From Liolophura sinensis (lineage: Eukaryota > Mollusca > Polyplacophora > Chitonida > Chitonidae), in NCBI RefSeq assembly GCF_032854445.1, contig NC_088298.1, positions 24,577,295 through 24,641,294 of the forward strand: a stretch of 64,000 bases of DNA, written 5' to 3'. The notes under the pieces were generated by a model, which had not been told where the DNA came from, ran no database searches, and worked only from the letters and a program-made list of their open reading frames with translations. Of the stretch, positions 12,801 to 22,530 are shown one piece after another (within the stretch, counting starts at the first letter, position 1; every line of letters begins with the position of its first letter). A program made the translations under genes and the position numbers.

Positions 12801-14115
12801 TACCTTACCCTTCACCCCCTAACCCCGAGCCAACTTCACGGAGAAAGGATTCGTCAGGTAAATACTGGAGTCATTCGGGCACGGCTAATTGAGCTAGTCT
12901 TCTTGAAACCCAGCCGAATAACAGGCTATTCTCTGTCCCATCAAACGAGGCATTATCCACGGAGAACACCCTGTACAATTCCTCCACAGTCACCCCACCT
13001 TGGAGGTTTTCTGCCCCGAGGGCTATTTTACTAAACAAATTTGGCATTTTTTTTTTATTTTACCCGGTTTCATTTCCTCGCACAAACCATAATCTTCAGA
13101 GTACCTGTGAAAATTGCAAATTGGCCGCAATCGACTCAGATAAGATTACATGACGAGATAAGATAAATATCCATGGCGGAACAAAGGTTGTCTTTCCCTC
13201 GGGGCCTTTAGTATAGTTTTCTTCGTGGGTCGTCCTTTTTTGGCGAAAGGGGATAGGGGGTGGGGGCAATAAAACTTCTTCTGTTAAACGAGAAGATAAG
13301 TCCTAATCTGGTTAGAAGAATCTAGACTGAAAATCTTTATTTTTGCTTCATAAGAATGATGTATTGCACCGAACGAATTACTAAACATGTTATACCAGCA
13401 TTTTTACCCCCCAAAAAGAAGATCGGTTTCAGCCGTTCTTTTTTTTAACGTCCACCAACTGACAACGGGTAGATTTCTCACAAGGTGTGATAACAACCGC
13501 GATCTTAACACTTCAAGTGATCCAAGTAACAAAGCGCAGACCAGCTTTGACACAGCGGATTTCTGCTGAAGACAAACCCTTACCGGGGCAGCCATTAAAC
13601 ATCTGATCCGATGCTGTTCTTGGAGAACCCTAAATTACACAAAATATCTCACCCAAACCATGACACCCATAACTCAAGGCGGTTGCATGATGGTTTTACA
13701 TCACACCTGAAGTTTTGGCTTGTGGTTGTTTATGTCGCACCTGAAACTAACAGGTGTAAAGCAAAGGTATTGTAAGGTAGCTGAAATAAAATCTAGTCAG
13801 CCTCACGACGAGGCTTATTTATTTCAAAATCATAATAAAGAGAACAGTCGCTGTGGTGTTAGTCTCAGCCAGCGCCTGCATAGCCTAAATCACATCAGCG
13901 AAAACAAAGAAAGTTTTAAACTCTTATCTGGAATACGGAAATAAAAATCGATATCTTTGAAGTGTGCATTTTAAACAAGGTATCAAATGTTTCGGAGTCA
14001 AAGCATTAGAAATGTTTCATTTTTATTCTGATAGATAGATAAAGTGTCGTTCTCATCAAATATTTGCCAATCACAAAAAGTAAGCTATTGCAGATGTAAG
14101 ATTGTGATTTGTGTC
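9895..14115. other. Non-coding, partly complex sequence
   Basis: A G tract lies at 10679-10697. The complex stretch 10850-11300 has an ETS-like CCGGAAGTG, TTATCAG/GATAAG-type sites and CACTAATCACTCAGGTG. Another GC-rich stretch is 12690-12980. No exon was recognised. Confidence 0.4.
11966..12064. repeat. 27-bp tandem repeat
   Basis: Three to four units of GATAAGTACTGATGTAATCA plus TGCACGA, getting more uniform rightward. Confidence 0.85.
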
Positions 14116-14119
14116 TCGT

Positions 14120-14422
14120 CAGACTCTGTGTAGCACCCACGTAAGATTCTGTGTAGCACCACACGTAAGATTCTATGTAGCATCACATGTCAGATTCTGT
14201 GTAGCACCACACGTAAGATTCTGTGCAACACCGCGGGTAAGATTCTGTGTAGCACCACACGTCAGATTCTGTGTAGCAGCACACGTATGATTCTGTGTAG
14301 CACCAAGTCACATTCTGTGTAGCACCATGGGTAAGATTCTGTGTAGCACCAACGGCTAAGATTCTGCGTTGCATCACACATAAGATTCTCTGTAGCATAA
14401 CACGTCAGATTCTATGTAGCTG
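14120..14422. repeat. 24-bp minisatellite
   Basis: About 12-13 units of AAGATTCTGTGTAGCACCAC plus ACGT, with small indels. A minus-strand frame of 71 codons across it is a by-product of the 24-bp period. Confidence 0.95.
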
Positions 14423-14984
14423 TCATGTTTGACTGTCGATACATAACGGTGGTTTGGATAACGACAACTTATAACCGACAACTGTACATGATGTGGATAC
14501 CGCAATTTATTTCACACAACAAACTAGAACATTCCTTGCGCCTGTCTGTCTGGGTTGAAATATATATAGGCGCCCCGGTACAGATGTCAATATTTTAATG
14601 AACATTTATTGTCTGTTCTCAAAATATGCTGAAATAAAAGAAAAAAATGTATTATCATGGGTGATTATAATATAGACCTCTTTAATGCTGATATGCTTCA
14701 CCCAACTAAATCCTTTCTTGAAATAGTGAAATCCTGTTATGTCTTCCCTCAGATAATCAAACCAACAAGGGTTCAATCTCGATCTGCTAATTTAATTGAC
14801 AATTTTTTTTCCTAATATTCATGATTCAAATCTTCTATCACTTTCCAATTTTTATTAATGAACATACTGTGTCGAAGTAAAAAAGCAAGTAAGCGGCAAG
14901 TTTTCAGTATAAATGGTCGTGATATTTGTGATGGGTGATTTGATCAGTACTTCAGTACAATAGCAGAAAAAATGAGCGGGCAAC

Positions 14985-15248
14985 ATGGACTCCGCAAATG
15001 AACAATTTCCAAATTTTCGTGGACAACCAGTTGGATCAGAGTTCAACTTTTCGCATGTCTCTCCATATTTTATTCAATCTGTAATAGGTAAGCTGAAAGG
15101 TAATTCCTCGCCTGGGGTAGATGGAGTACGTACATCCCTTGTGAAGTTAGTGTCAGATGTAATATCTACACTTCTAGCACACATTATCTCTTATTTCTGG
15201 AACTGTTCCCAAAAGTCTAAAAATCCCTCAAGTCTTGCCTATATATAA
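14985..15248 (+). pseudogene. LINE reverse transcriptase fragment (longest open piece)
   Basis: 87 codons carrying the LINE linker and the start of the RT (KLKGNSSPGVDGVRTSLVKL). It ends by frameshift where the family continues PIYKSG in another frame. It is part of the dead LINE and not an independent gene. Confidence 0.85.
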
Positions 15249-16261
15249 ATCTGGTCAGACTAATCACATCGGAAATTATAGACCTATTTCTGTCCTGCCT
15301 TGTTTCAGCAAAATCCTTGAGAAAACTGTTTGAATAATGTTTCTGGAATATCTATAAGAGGAATCTATAATTACTCCAAATCAGTGTAGTTTCAGGGCCA
15401 ATCATTCTACCATTCACGCCGCCTATAGTCTTTACGAAAAACTAGTAAATGCAAAAGAAAGTAAGCAGTGCAGTGCATTTGACACTGTAAACCATCACGT
15501 CCTTCTTCTTAAATTTTCTCATTAAGTTATTCACAACTGTCCAAATAAATGGTTTAAAATCTATTTGTCTGACAGACAACAATATGTAAAGTTTAATAAC
15601 GCCCAATCTAACCCGGTTGTCCTCACTTGAGGTGTCCCACAGGTATCTATTCTCGGCCCGACTTTATTTCTACTCTACATTTATGACATCATTAGAGCAT
15701 CAAGCCTCCTGGATCTTACTCTATTTGCAGATGACACAAGTTGCATTTACTCTAACGATGACGCAACTCAAGTGTTTTCTGTTGTAAATGTCGAGTTCGA
15801 AAAAATTATACGTGGCTTCTGGCCGACAGGTTATCTCTGATTACCTCAAAACGAAGTATATGTAAATAAAACCCAATAACAAGAAAATAACCACAATTCC
15901 CAGTTTGTTTATCTCTGTTAACGAAATTGAAAAAGTTCCATGAGAAACTGACCTGGCCTGTTCATGTAAGCTACTTATGTTCCAAACAGTCAAGAAATAT
16001 AGGCCTTATTTCACACATTAAACACTCTGTAAATAAAAAGACCCTCCTAATCCTTTATTACTCACTTATCCATATCTACTATACGGCGGTATATCATGGC
16101 GAAACGTATGTCAGACACATCTCAAGCCCTTGTACATAGTTCAAAAAAGGGCAATTAGAACAATGACATTATCAAGCAGCCTTTGCCATACCCAATCGCT
16201 TTTTCGCGAACTGAAAATCTTACCCCTTGCCGAACTATCACTATTTTCTACTCTGTTACAT

Positions 16262-16405
16262 TCAACTCCGGTCGTATGTGGGAAGGTCTGCCAGCAACCT
16301 ACGGATGGTCGTGGGTTTCTCCGGGCTGTGTCCGGTTTCCTCCCACCATACTGCTGGTCGCCGTCGTATAAGTGAAACATTCTTGAGTACGGCGTAAAAC
16401 ACTAA
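16262..16405 (+). mobile_element. SINE fragment inserted in the LINE
   Basis: Starts CTCCGGTCGTATGTGGGAAG, then CAGCAACCTACGGATGGTCG and ends GAGTACGGCGTAAAACACTA. It interrupts the LINE after the codons for ELKILPLAELSLF, giving a relative order: LINE first, SINE second. Confidence 0.9.
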
Positions 16406-16794
16406 GATCAGTTTCTTCCAAATCGCACTTTCAATCTTTATTAAAATCTTTTCTACTTTCTAAGCTACAATCTTCAGTCTAACATTACACAATTAAGACA
16501 TAGTTGAGGTAAAATAAATTCATATATCGATATATTTAGGTAGAAAAAAATATTTAGACACAAACTAAAATGTCAGCCTCCCCCCACCCCCACCCCGAGT
16601 GCTGTTATTACTTATATATGGTATAGAACAATCTTAACCTGAGCTTTATTTCCACCATGTATTATACCTTTCTAAACTTTATTGTTATCATATTGTGTCT
16701 GTATTTTGCCGATGTCTTAAAATCCAATGTATATATTTATTTTTGCTTGGCTAATAAAATCGAATAATCAATCAATCATAAAAAAAACAACGCT

Positions 16795-18255
16795 GACAGT
16801 TCCCTTGAATGCATCTGCCCTAAATTCTTACTGTATGTCCTTAACTTGTTAGTTTTGGAAACTGGTCTTGCAATTGTTGGGCCGGATCGTCCATTGATGT
16901 TGCCGGGTTTTATACGAATGTCAGTTTCGACGCCTAGATTACGCAGTGATTTGCTTCCATGGTTTCAAATCCATAAAGTCAGGTCAAGCCCATTTATTCA
17001 TGATTAGATGCGTCTGCTTCAATATCTCCCCCCCCCCCATTGACTGTAAATGACATTTAATCATATCGCCTTAATACAAAAGACTTTTCATTTCTTCCCG
17101 AGTGCTCTGGACGAAAATTTAGACACAATTTATTCCGTGCGATTTCTGGAAAAGTTCCACTTTGCTCCACGCGTCCACTGAGCAACACGATTATCCATCT
17201 GTGTTAAAAACTGATAACGGTCAACCGACGATCCAATTTCGTCTGCTTCCAGTTTCAATACGCCCATATATGGCATACGTGGTGTCAACCTCCTATCACG
17301 TGAGGGTAATGAGCGTCTATGATCGAGTCCCTTGTGATTCGTTTATAATGGAACAAAATGTTAAATGGACCTAAATTGCTCTAAATCGCTTGAAAACGTC
17401 CCCCGTCGTTGTACATTTTCGGAAAGGGCCTGTCGTGGATTCTAGTTCCCGCGTCACCCTGGATAGACGTCGCTTCCCAGTGATTCGACCATAACTCAAT
17501 TTGAGTGCGGATCTGGATTGGGAGCGATTGTCGGGTGGTCTCGCAAAATCCCGTGTAACTACATACGGCCGATTATATCTGCTACAGAATAAACTCGTGT
17601 CCCATGTCCAACTTAATTTTATTGCAATTATTGTGACGAATGGTGGAAATTATAGTGGAAGAGAAGCCTCTCCCAAAGGCCATGTCTGAGTGAGTGTTCC
17701 CTGAAGCCTCACCGGTGAAGATAATCGCCAAGGATTCGGCCTCAAACCGTCGCCATTATATTAGACATGTAATTTACACCAGGATAGTTCTGCGGACGAC
17801 GCGATCTTCATTTTCCTTAAAAAGAGATGAAACAAAATTGAGGAACAAAATCGATTAAATTTCCCAAGTGTTATTAATAACACTTACTAATGTCTAATGA
17901 AATTACGTGTGCTTAAAAAAAAGGAGACGACCGGGAAAGTTTTTTCTTTCTTTTTTTTTTCCCGAGATATGTGGAGGTAAATAGAAATAAATGAATGAAT
18001 GAAGGAATGTAAGATCAGATTCTCAATAAAAAGGCGTGAACTGTCCAAATATTGCAAAATGATTGGATGGATGAATTAAAGAAAACGTAATTTTACGAGC
18101 AATATGTGAATTATTACATTAATAAAATGGTAATGAATTAATGAATGGATGAAGGAATAAAAAAAAAATAAGCAGAAAGGGATGATGGAAAAACGATCGA
18201 AATTTCAACAAAACCAAAAATAAAATCGTACTTTATGTGTTAAATATATCAATTT
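16795..18255. other. Non-coding, nothing recognised
   Basis: Unique-looking sequence with a C tract near 17030 and simple GAATGAATGAAT stretches near 17990 and 18140. No coding or structural RNA signal. Confidence 0.5.
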
Positions 18256-18257
18256 TT

Positions 18258-18388
18258 ACACTGCGGATGGTTGTGGTTTTCGCCAGAGCTCTTCCCGGTT
18301 TCTTCCAACCATAATACGGGCCGCCGTCATATAAGTGAAATATTCTTTGGTACGGCGTAAAACACCAAAGAAATAAAAAATAAAAAAA
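18258..18388 (+). mobile_element. SINE fragment (left arm of an inverted pair)
   Basis: TGCGGATGGTTGTGGTTTTC through TTGGTACGGCGTAAAACACC and an AAATAAAAAATAAAA tail. It is tail-to-tail with the next copy. Confidence 0.9.
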
Positions 18389-18399
18389 AGAAGTCGTCA

Positions 18400-18568
18400 A
18401 TGTTATTTATTTGTTTATTTATTTGTTTGATTGGTGTTTTACGCCGCACTCAAGAATATTTCACTAATACGACGGCGGTCAACATTATAGTGGGATGCAA
18501 CCGTGTAGAGCACGGGGGCAATGGACGACTATTCGCAGGTTGCTGGCAGGAATTCCCACGTACGACCG
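18400..18568 (-). mobile_element. SINE fragment (right arm of an inverted pair)
   Basis: Begins TTATTTGTTTATTTATTTGT, then GGTGTTTTACGCCGCACTCA, and ends GCAGGAATTCCCACGTACGA. With the preceding copy it forms an imperfect palindrome of about 120-bp arms. Confidence 0.92.
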
Positions 18569-18845
18569 TTAAAGGTACATTACTATAAATCCGCAAAGGC
18601 TTTGGTGGCAACTTGTGAATCAGAGCATTTATGTGAGTTGATACTTGTCAATATCCGATGGTTATTCATGCATATCAAGCCAGGAAGAAATAAAAGAAAA
18701 AGGAATACAACTATAAAAGCCAAAAAAGCTTTGTACGGATTACTTTGATTTTTTTTCATATCATATCATATCATATTACATTATCAGTTTAGATCTGAAC
18801 TTAGACGCTAATTTTCATGTCTGTCATTAAAATCAGAGTCAATTC

Positions 18846-18996
18846 TTATAGCATGCTGGCTTCCTCTCCGGCCGTAAGTGGGAAGGTCTGTCAGCAACCT
18901 GCAGATGGTCGTGGGTTTCCCCCGGGCTCTGCCATAATGCTGGCCGACGTCGTATAAGTGAAATATTCTTCAGTACGGCGTAAAACACCAATCAAA

Positions 18997-19031
<35 letters not shown>

Positions 19032-19032
19032 A
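18846..19032 (+). mobile_element. SINE fragment
   Basis: GCATGCTGGCTTCCTCTCCG through CAGTACGGCGTAAAACACCA and a long AAAT tail (about 10 units). The core is missing the CCCGGTTTCCTCCCAC segment. Confidence 0.92.
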
Positions 19033-19144
19033 CTCTCATAGTATTAAAATAAAACCTCATAAGGTGAGTCACAAGTTTGGTTCAGTAAACTGTGTGGAGA
19101 TAAGATTGGGTCTGGCTAAAGTCTCAGATAGTTTCGTGATCCCA

Positions 19145-19265
19145 TATAGCCGGGAATTTGGGTCGTACACTTATATACAGCTGGGGATTTGGGTCGTATA
19201 TTTATATATAGCTGGGGACTTGGGTCGTGTATTTATGTATAGCTGGGGATTGGGGTCGTATATTT
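19145..19265. repeat. About 31-bp tandem repeat
   Basis: Four units of AGCTGGGGATTTGGGTCGTA plus TATTTATATAT. Confidence 0.9.
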
Positions 19266-19555
19266 CTTACGGAACTGAAGACTTGAGTCATAAAATTGCA
19301 AATGTTTTAAAAACCAAACTCAGAAAAAGGAAAGAACCATCTTGTGATTGGTATAGTGTTCTGCAGTAAAGAATCGACGTACAAATTTTAAACTTCCTAG
19401 AGCAAAATATTTTAACTGTAATTGTGTTTGAATTTTTTACTTAAGTCGTAAGGCATTTCATAAATATGGGCCCTGGGCGACAGTTTGCATATGGTTTCAA
19501 CTTTCGAATTCATGCCATAGAAAAGCCATGTTACCATGCAGAGTATGAATGAAAA

Positions 19556-19697
19556 AAACCTGCGAATGGCCGTGGGTTTCCCGCGGGCTTTGCCAGGTTT
19601 CCAAGCACCATAATGCTGGCCGCCGTCGTATAAGTGAAATATTCCTTTGTATGGCGTAAAGCATCAAGCAAATAAATAAATAAATAAATAAGTAAAT
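19556..19697 (+). mobile_element. SINE fragment
   Basis: AACCTGCGAATGGCCGTGGG, GCCGCCGTCGTATAAGTGAA, TTTGTATGGCGTAAAGCATC and an AAATAAAT tail. Confidence 0.9.
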
Positions 19698-20167
19698 ATA
19701 AATGAAAAGTGACATCTTACCCTTTCATATATATGTAACTATGGCTTATTACTTATATCATACGGATTATTATTATTATTTCTATTTTCTTTTTGCCAAC
19801 TCTTTTATTGCAAATGGACTTCATGGAAAATCGTCGTTTGTTCCACTTACAAAAAGACATAAAATATATGGATTGGGATAAGAGTTGACTACAGTGTTTA
19901 TTGGGTCAGTCAGATAAAACGATACGCAACAATTCAAAACTTTTTAAAAGTATGACTTCATTGTTTCCACCACATTATGCAAATGGATATTAAAATGTTT
20001 TTTTGAATTTTCAGCATCATAGTTAGAGAAATAGTATTAAGCAGCAAAACTCTTAAACAATACATGGCTGAAATGTGCAACGTCACCAAACGTGCCTCAA
20101 AGGGTCAAGCAATATTGGTATTCTTTTGTGATTCTCTCATGCACTTTGAAATCTGTTGCTGTTTTCA

Positions 20168-20303
20168 TGCTATTTATTTGTTTATTTATAAGATTGGTGT
20201 TTGACGACGTCCTGAAGAATATTTCACTTATACAACGGCGGTCAGCATACCCGGGGAAACCCACAACCGTCTTCAGGTTGCCGCAAGACCTTCCCACGCA
20301 CGG
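20168..20303 (-). mobile_element. SINE fragment
   Basis: TTTATTTGTTTATTTATAAG tail side, GGTGTTTGACGACGTCCTGA, ACAACGGCGGTCAGCATA, ending CCGCAAGACCTTCCCACGCA. Diverged, with an internal deletion. Confidence 0.88.
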
Positions 20304-20309
20304 CTAATA

Positions 20310-21225
20310 CTATTTAACCTATGGCGCTAACATTTTTATGAAATATAGCAGATGAAATATGTGAAATATTGTGAAGTTTTATGTTTAAAGCAGTTGGAAT
20401 AACTGTGCGAATAAGATGATAATCGTTCTTTTTCCGGCCCACCACGCCTGTATATACGGCTGAGCATATTTTTAACAGTGTAGCTTCCAGTCTTCCACAT
20501 CATAAGGTTGGGTTAAGGAGGTAATTATAACCAGAAGTCATGAAGTAACCACCAAAGGACAATCCTCTGAAAAAAATACAGTCTCCATCTGATACGCCAA
20601 GACACGCTATAACACGCGTGGAATGTGACGCTGGATCAAAGCCACAGTTTCGTATTTCAGGGGTAATTTTCACACATTAGAGGCATAACCTCTGTGTTGA
20701 CACCACACACATCAAACCACCAGGGTGTCAAAACGAGGCTCACGTGCACATTAGCGGTAAGATTCAATACCCTCTTGGGCCGGGAAGACAAAGGCGTATC
20801 GACGGCTACACTGACTTTTACGCTGACTTCACTGTTCGTCACAGTATGGAACGAAGCGCTCAGTGAGTTATTGTTGAATTTCGTGACACAAAAGACGGAC
20901 TTAAATTCGCGTTGCAACAGAGCGGTTAAACAACGACCAAGAAGCGATTAAGAACTCTGTACAGACGCAAGGTTAGGGAGTTCACAATTGAAGAAAGATC
21001 AGGCTATGGTTTGAAACAAAACTTACACTATACGGTACGATGTGAAATATAGGTCATTAGAGACATTTTTTGTTGATAATGTGCTAAGCTCACACACCAT
21101 GTGTTTTGTTGAACATAAAATAGGCCATATGCGTACGCTCTGTGAAGTTTGATCTTATCATTCGGTGGATTTATTTGTGTATTTATTCGATTGTTGTCTT
21201 ACGCAATGCTCAAGGATTTTTAGCG
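20310..21225. other. Non-coding, nothing recognised
   Basis: Overlapping 85-codon frames on opposite strands near 20700-20950 have no recognised motif. A TTTATTTGTGTATTTATTCG, ATTGTTGTCTTACGCAATGC stretch at 21165-21215 may be a decayed minus-strand SINE end. Confidence 0.45.
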
Positions 21226-21525
21226 GACAGAAATAAATACCAGATACGTTTTTTGTTATTCGTTATTCGAATATTATGCTATCCCCACATTTGTTATTCG
21301 AAGACATGTTCGAGACAGCGTTTTATTGGAGACATGGCTTCAAATCGTGAACGCCATGCTAAATCCTATACATCCAGCAGGTCACTAAAGATCTGAATGT
21401 CGAATCTGGTGCTAGCACAATATCCGTTATTCAAATAACGAAAAACGAATATGGAGCTAACTTTTATATTAAGAGCACGTATAATTCGTTATTCGAATAA
21501 CGAATGACGAAAAACGAATTTGCGG
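21226..21525. mobile_element. Palindrome-rich element with ATTCGTTATTCGAA ends (MITE-like)
   Basis: The left part has GTTATTCGTTATTCGAATAT (21259-21278). The right part has CCGTTATTCAAATAACGAAA (21424) and a perfect 22-bp palindrome centred on TTCGAA at 21486-21507, followed by GACGAAAAACGAATTTGCGG. The two sides are inverted relatives. No open frame for a transposase. Confidence 0.65.
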
Positions 21526-21861
21526 CTGTCTTTCAGTCGCCAAAATTTTTCACCTAAATACGATGGCATTCAATTTTATAGATGGAAGAAGCCCAAGGGC
21601 CGGACGAAAACCACCCACCTTTGGCAAATTACTGACGTATCTTCCCAAGTGTGGTGTATGAATATTCCTTTTCCAAGACTGGAATTGAACTCACATCACC
21701 CGTCGTGTCCTAACAGAAAGCACTTTTACTTTTATCAGTTCTTTTTCATTGAAATAAATAACACATACTGATACTGTAGGACGACACTGACGTGAAATCT
21801 TTTACTTTCACCTTTACCACTGAAAAGCTTATTCTGTTAATTTTAACAGAAAATTTGTTGT

Positions 21862-22013
21862 GTGAGTGATGTTAAAATGTATTCTGTTATTGCAGCAGAT
21901 TGTTCTGTTAAATATAACACACATATTCTATTTGTTCAACATAAAGACATATTGTGTTGAATATGACAGAATATTGTGTTATAATAACAGAATACATTCT
22001 AGCATCACTCAGA
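21862..22013. mobile_element. Small palindromic MITE, copy 1
   Basis: Ends GTGAGTGATGTTAAAATGTA, TTCTGTTATT, and the inverted AATAACAGAATACATTCTAG, CATCACTCAG. The body is rich in TTCTGTTA/TAACAC and TTCAACATAA. About 150 bp; the same element is at 41624-41790. Confidence 0.85.
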
Positions 22014-22082
22014 TAACTTTATGTTAAATTTAGAGACTAATTTTTCTTGTGTTGTAAGAAATTGTGATGAAGTTAAGTAACA

Positions 22083-22150
22083 AGTGAATGAATGAATGAT
22101 TATGGTTTAACGCCACATCGGCAGTATTTCAGCCATATCGTGGCGAAAGT
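22083..22150. repeat. Dispersed repeat, TGAATGATTATGGTTTAACG type, copy 1
   Basis: GAATGAATGAATGATTATGG, TTTAACGCCACATCGGCAGT, ATTTCAGCCATATCGTGGCG. The same sequence recurs at 22473. Confidence 0.85.
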
Positions 22151-22472
22151 AACAAGTGGTATTGGCTTCTGATATATGTAGCATTAAATATGACGATATT
22201 CTAGCATTAAATCCTGGGTTTTTTTTTTGCATGAAGAAACATTTGCGAAGTCACTGACTCTTTTAATGTTGTCCACATTATTCCCTCGTTATGCTTTACA
22301 TTTCAAACATTTGAAATTTAATTTATTCGGTCAAAAAAACCCAAAAAAACAACGACAAATAGATAAGGCAGTTTTGAAGGGTTACATACTGAACAAGTCT
22401 GCAACGCAAGATTGCTTTAGGTCATTCGTTTTCAAAATATAGGAGAGTAAATATTTCAGAGACTTCTGAAAC

Positions 22473-22530
22473 TTGAATGAATGAATGATTATGGCTTAAC
22501 GCCACTCCGGCAATATTCCAGCCATTTTAC
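22473..22530. repeat. Dispersed repeat, TGAATGATTATGGTTTAACG type, copy 2
   Basis: TGAATGAATGAATGATTATG, GCTTAACGCCACTCCGGCAA, TATTCCAGCCATTTTACG. Truncated relative to copy 1. Confidence 0.85.

Larger units (their letters stand above)
14590..16790 (+). mobile_element. LINE (non-LTR retrotransposon) remnant, 5'-truncated, inactive
   Basis: Endonuclease end: IIMGDYNIDL near 14650 and a downstream PTRVQSRSANLID. Reverse transcriptase in broken frames: NSSPGVDGV (15100), VLPIYKSGQ then GNYRPISVL (15235-15300), NQCSFRANHST (15378), DTVNHHVLL (15487), GVPQVSILGP (15631-15660), LFADDTS with the catalytic Asp pair at 15730-15735. After it come EKLTW, LYYSLIHIYY and VQKRAIRT typical of CR1/L2/Jockey-like LINEs. 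Stops and frameshifts are many. A SINE piece (16262-16405) interrupts the end, and the 3' tail ends ATCAATCAATCATAAAA. Exact clade not assigned. Confidence 0.9.

Noticed and set aside
13387-13595. 60-63-codon frames on both strands near 13.4 kb
   Set aside because: Overlapping frames on opposite strands, short, no domain and no splice context.
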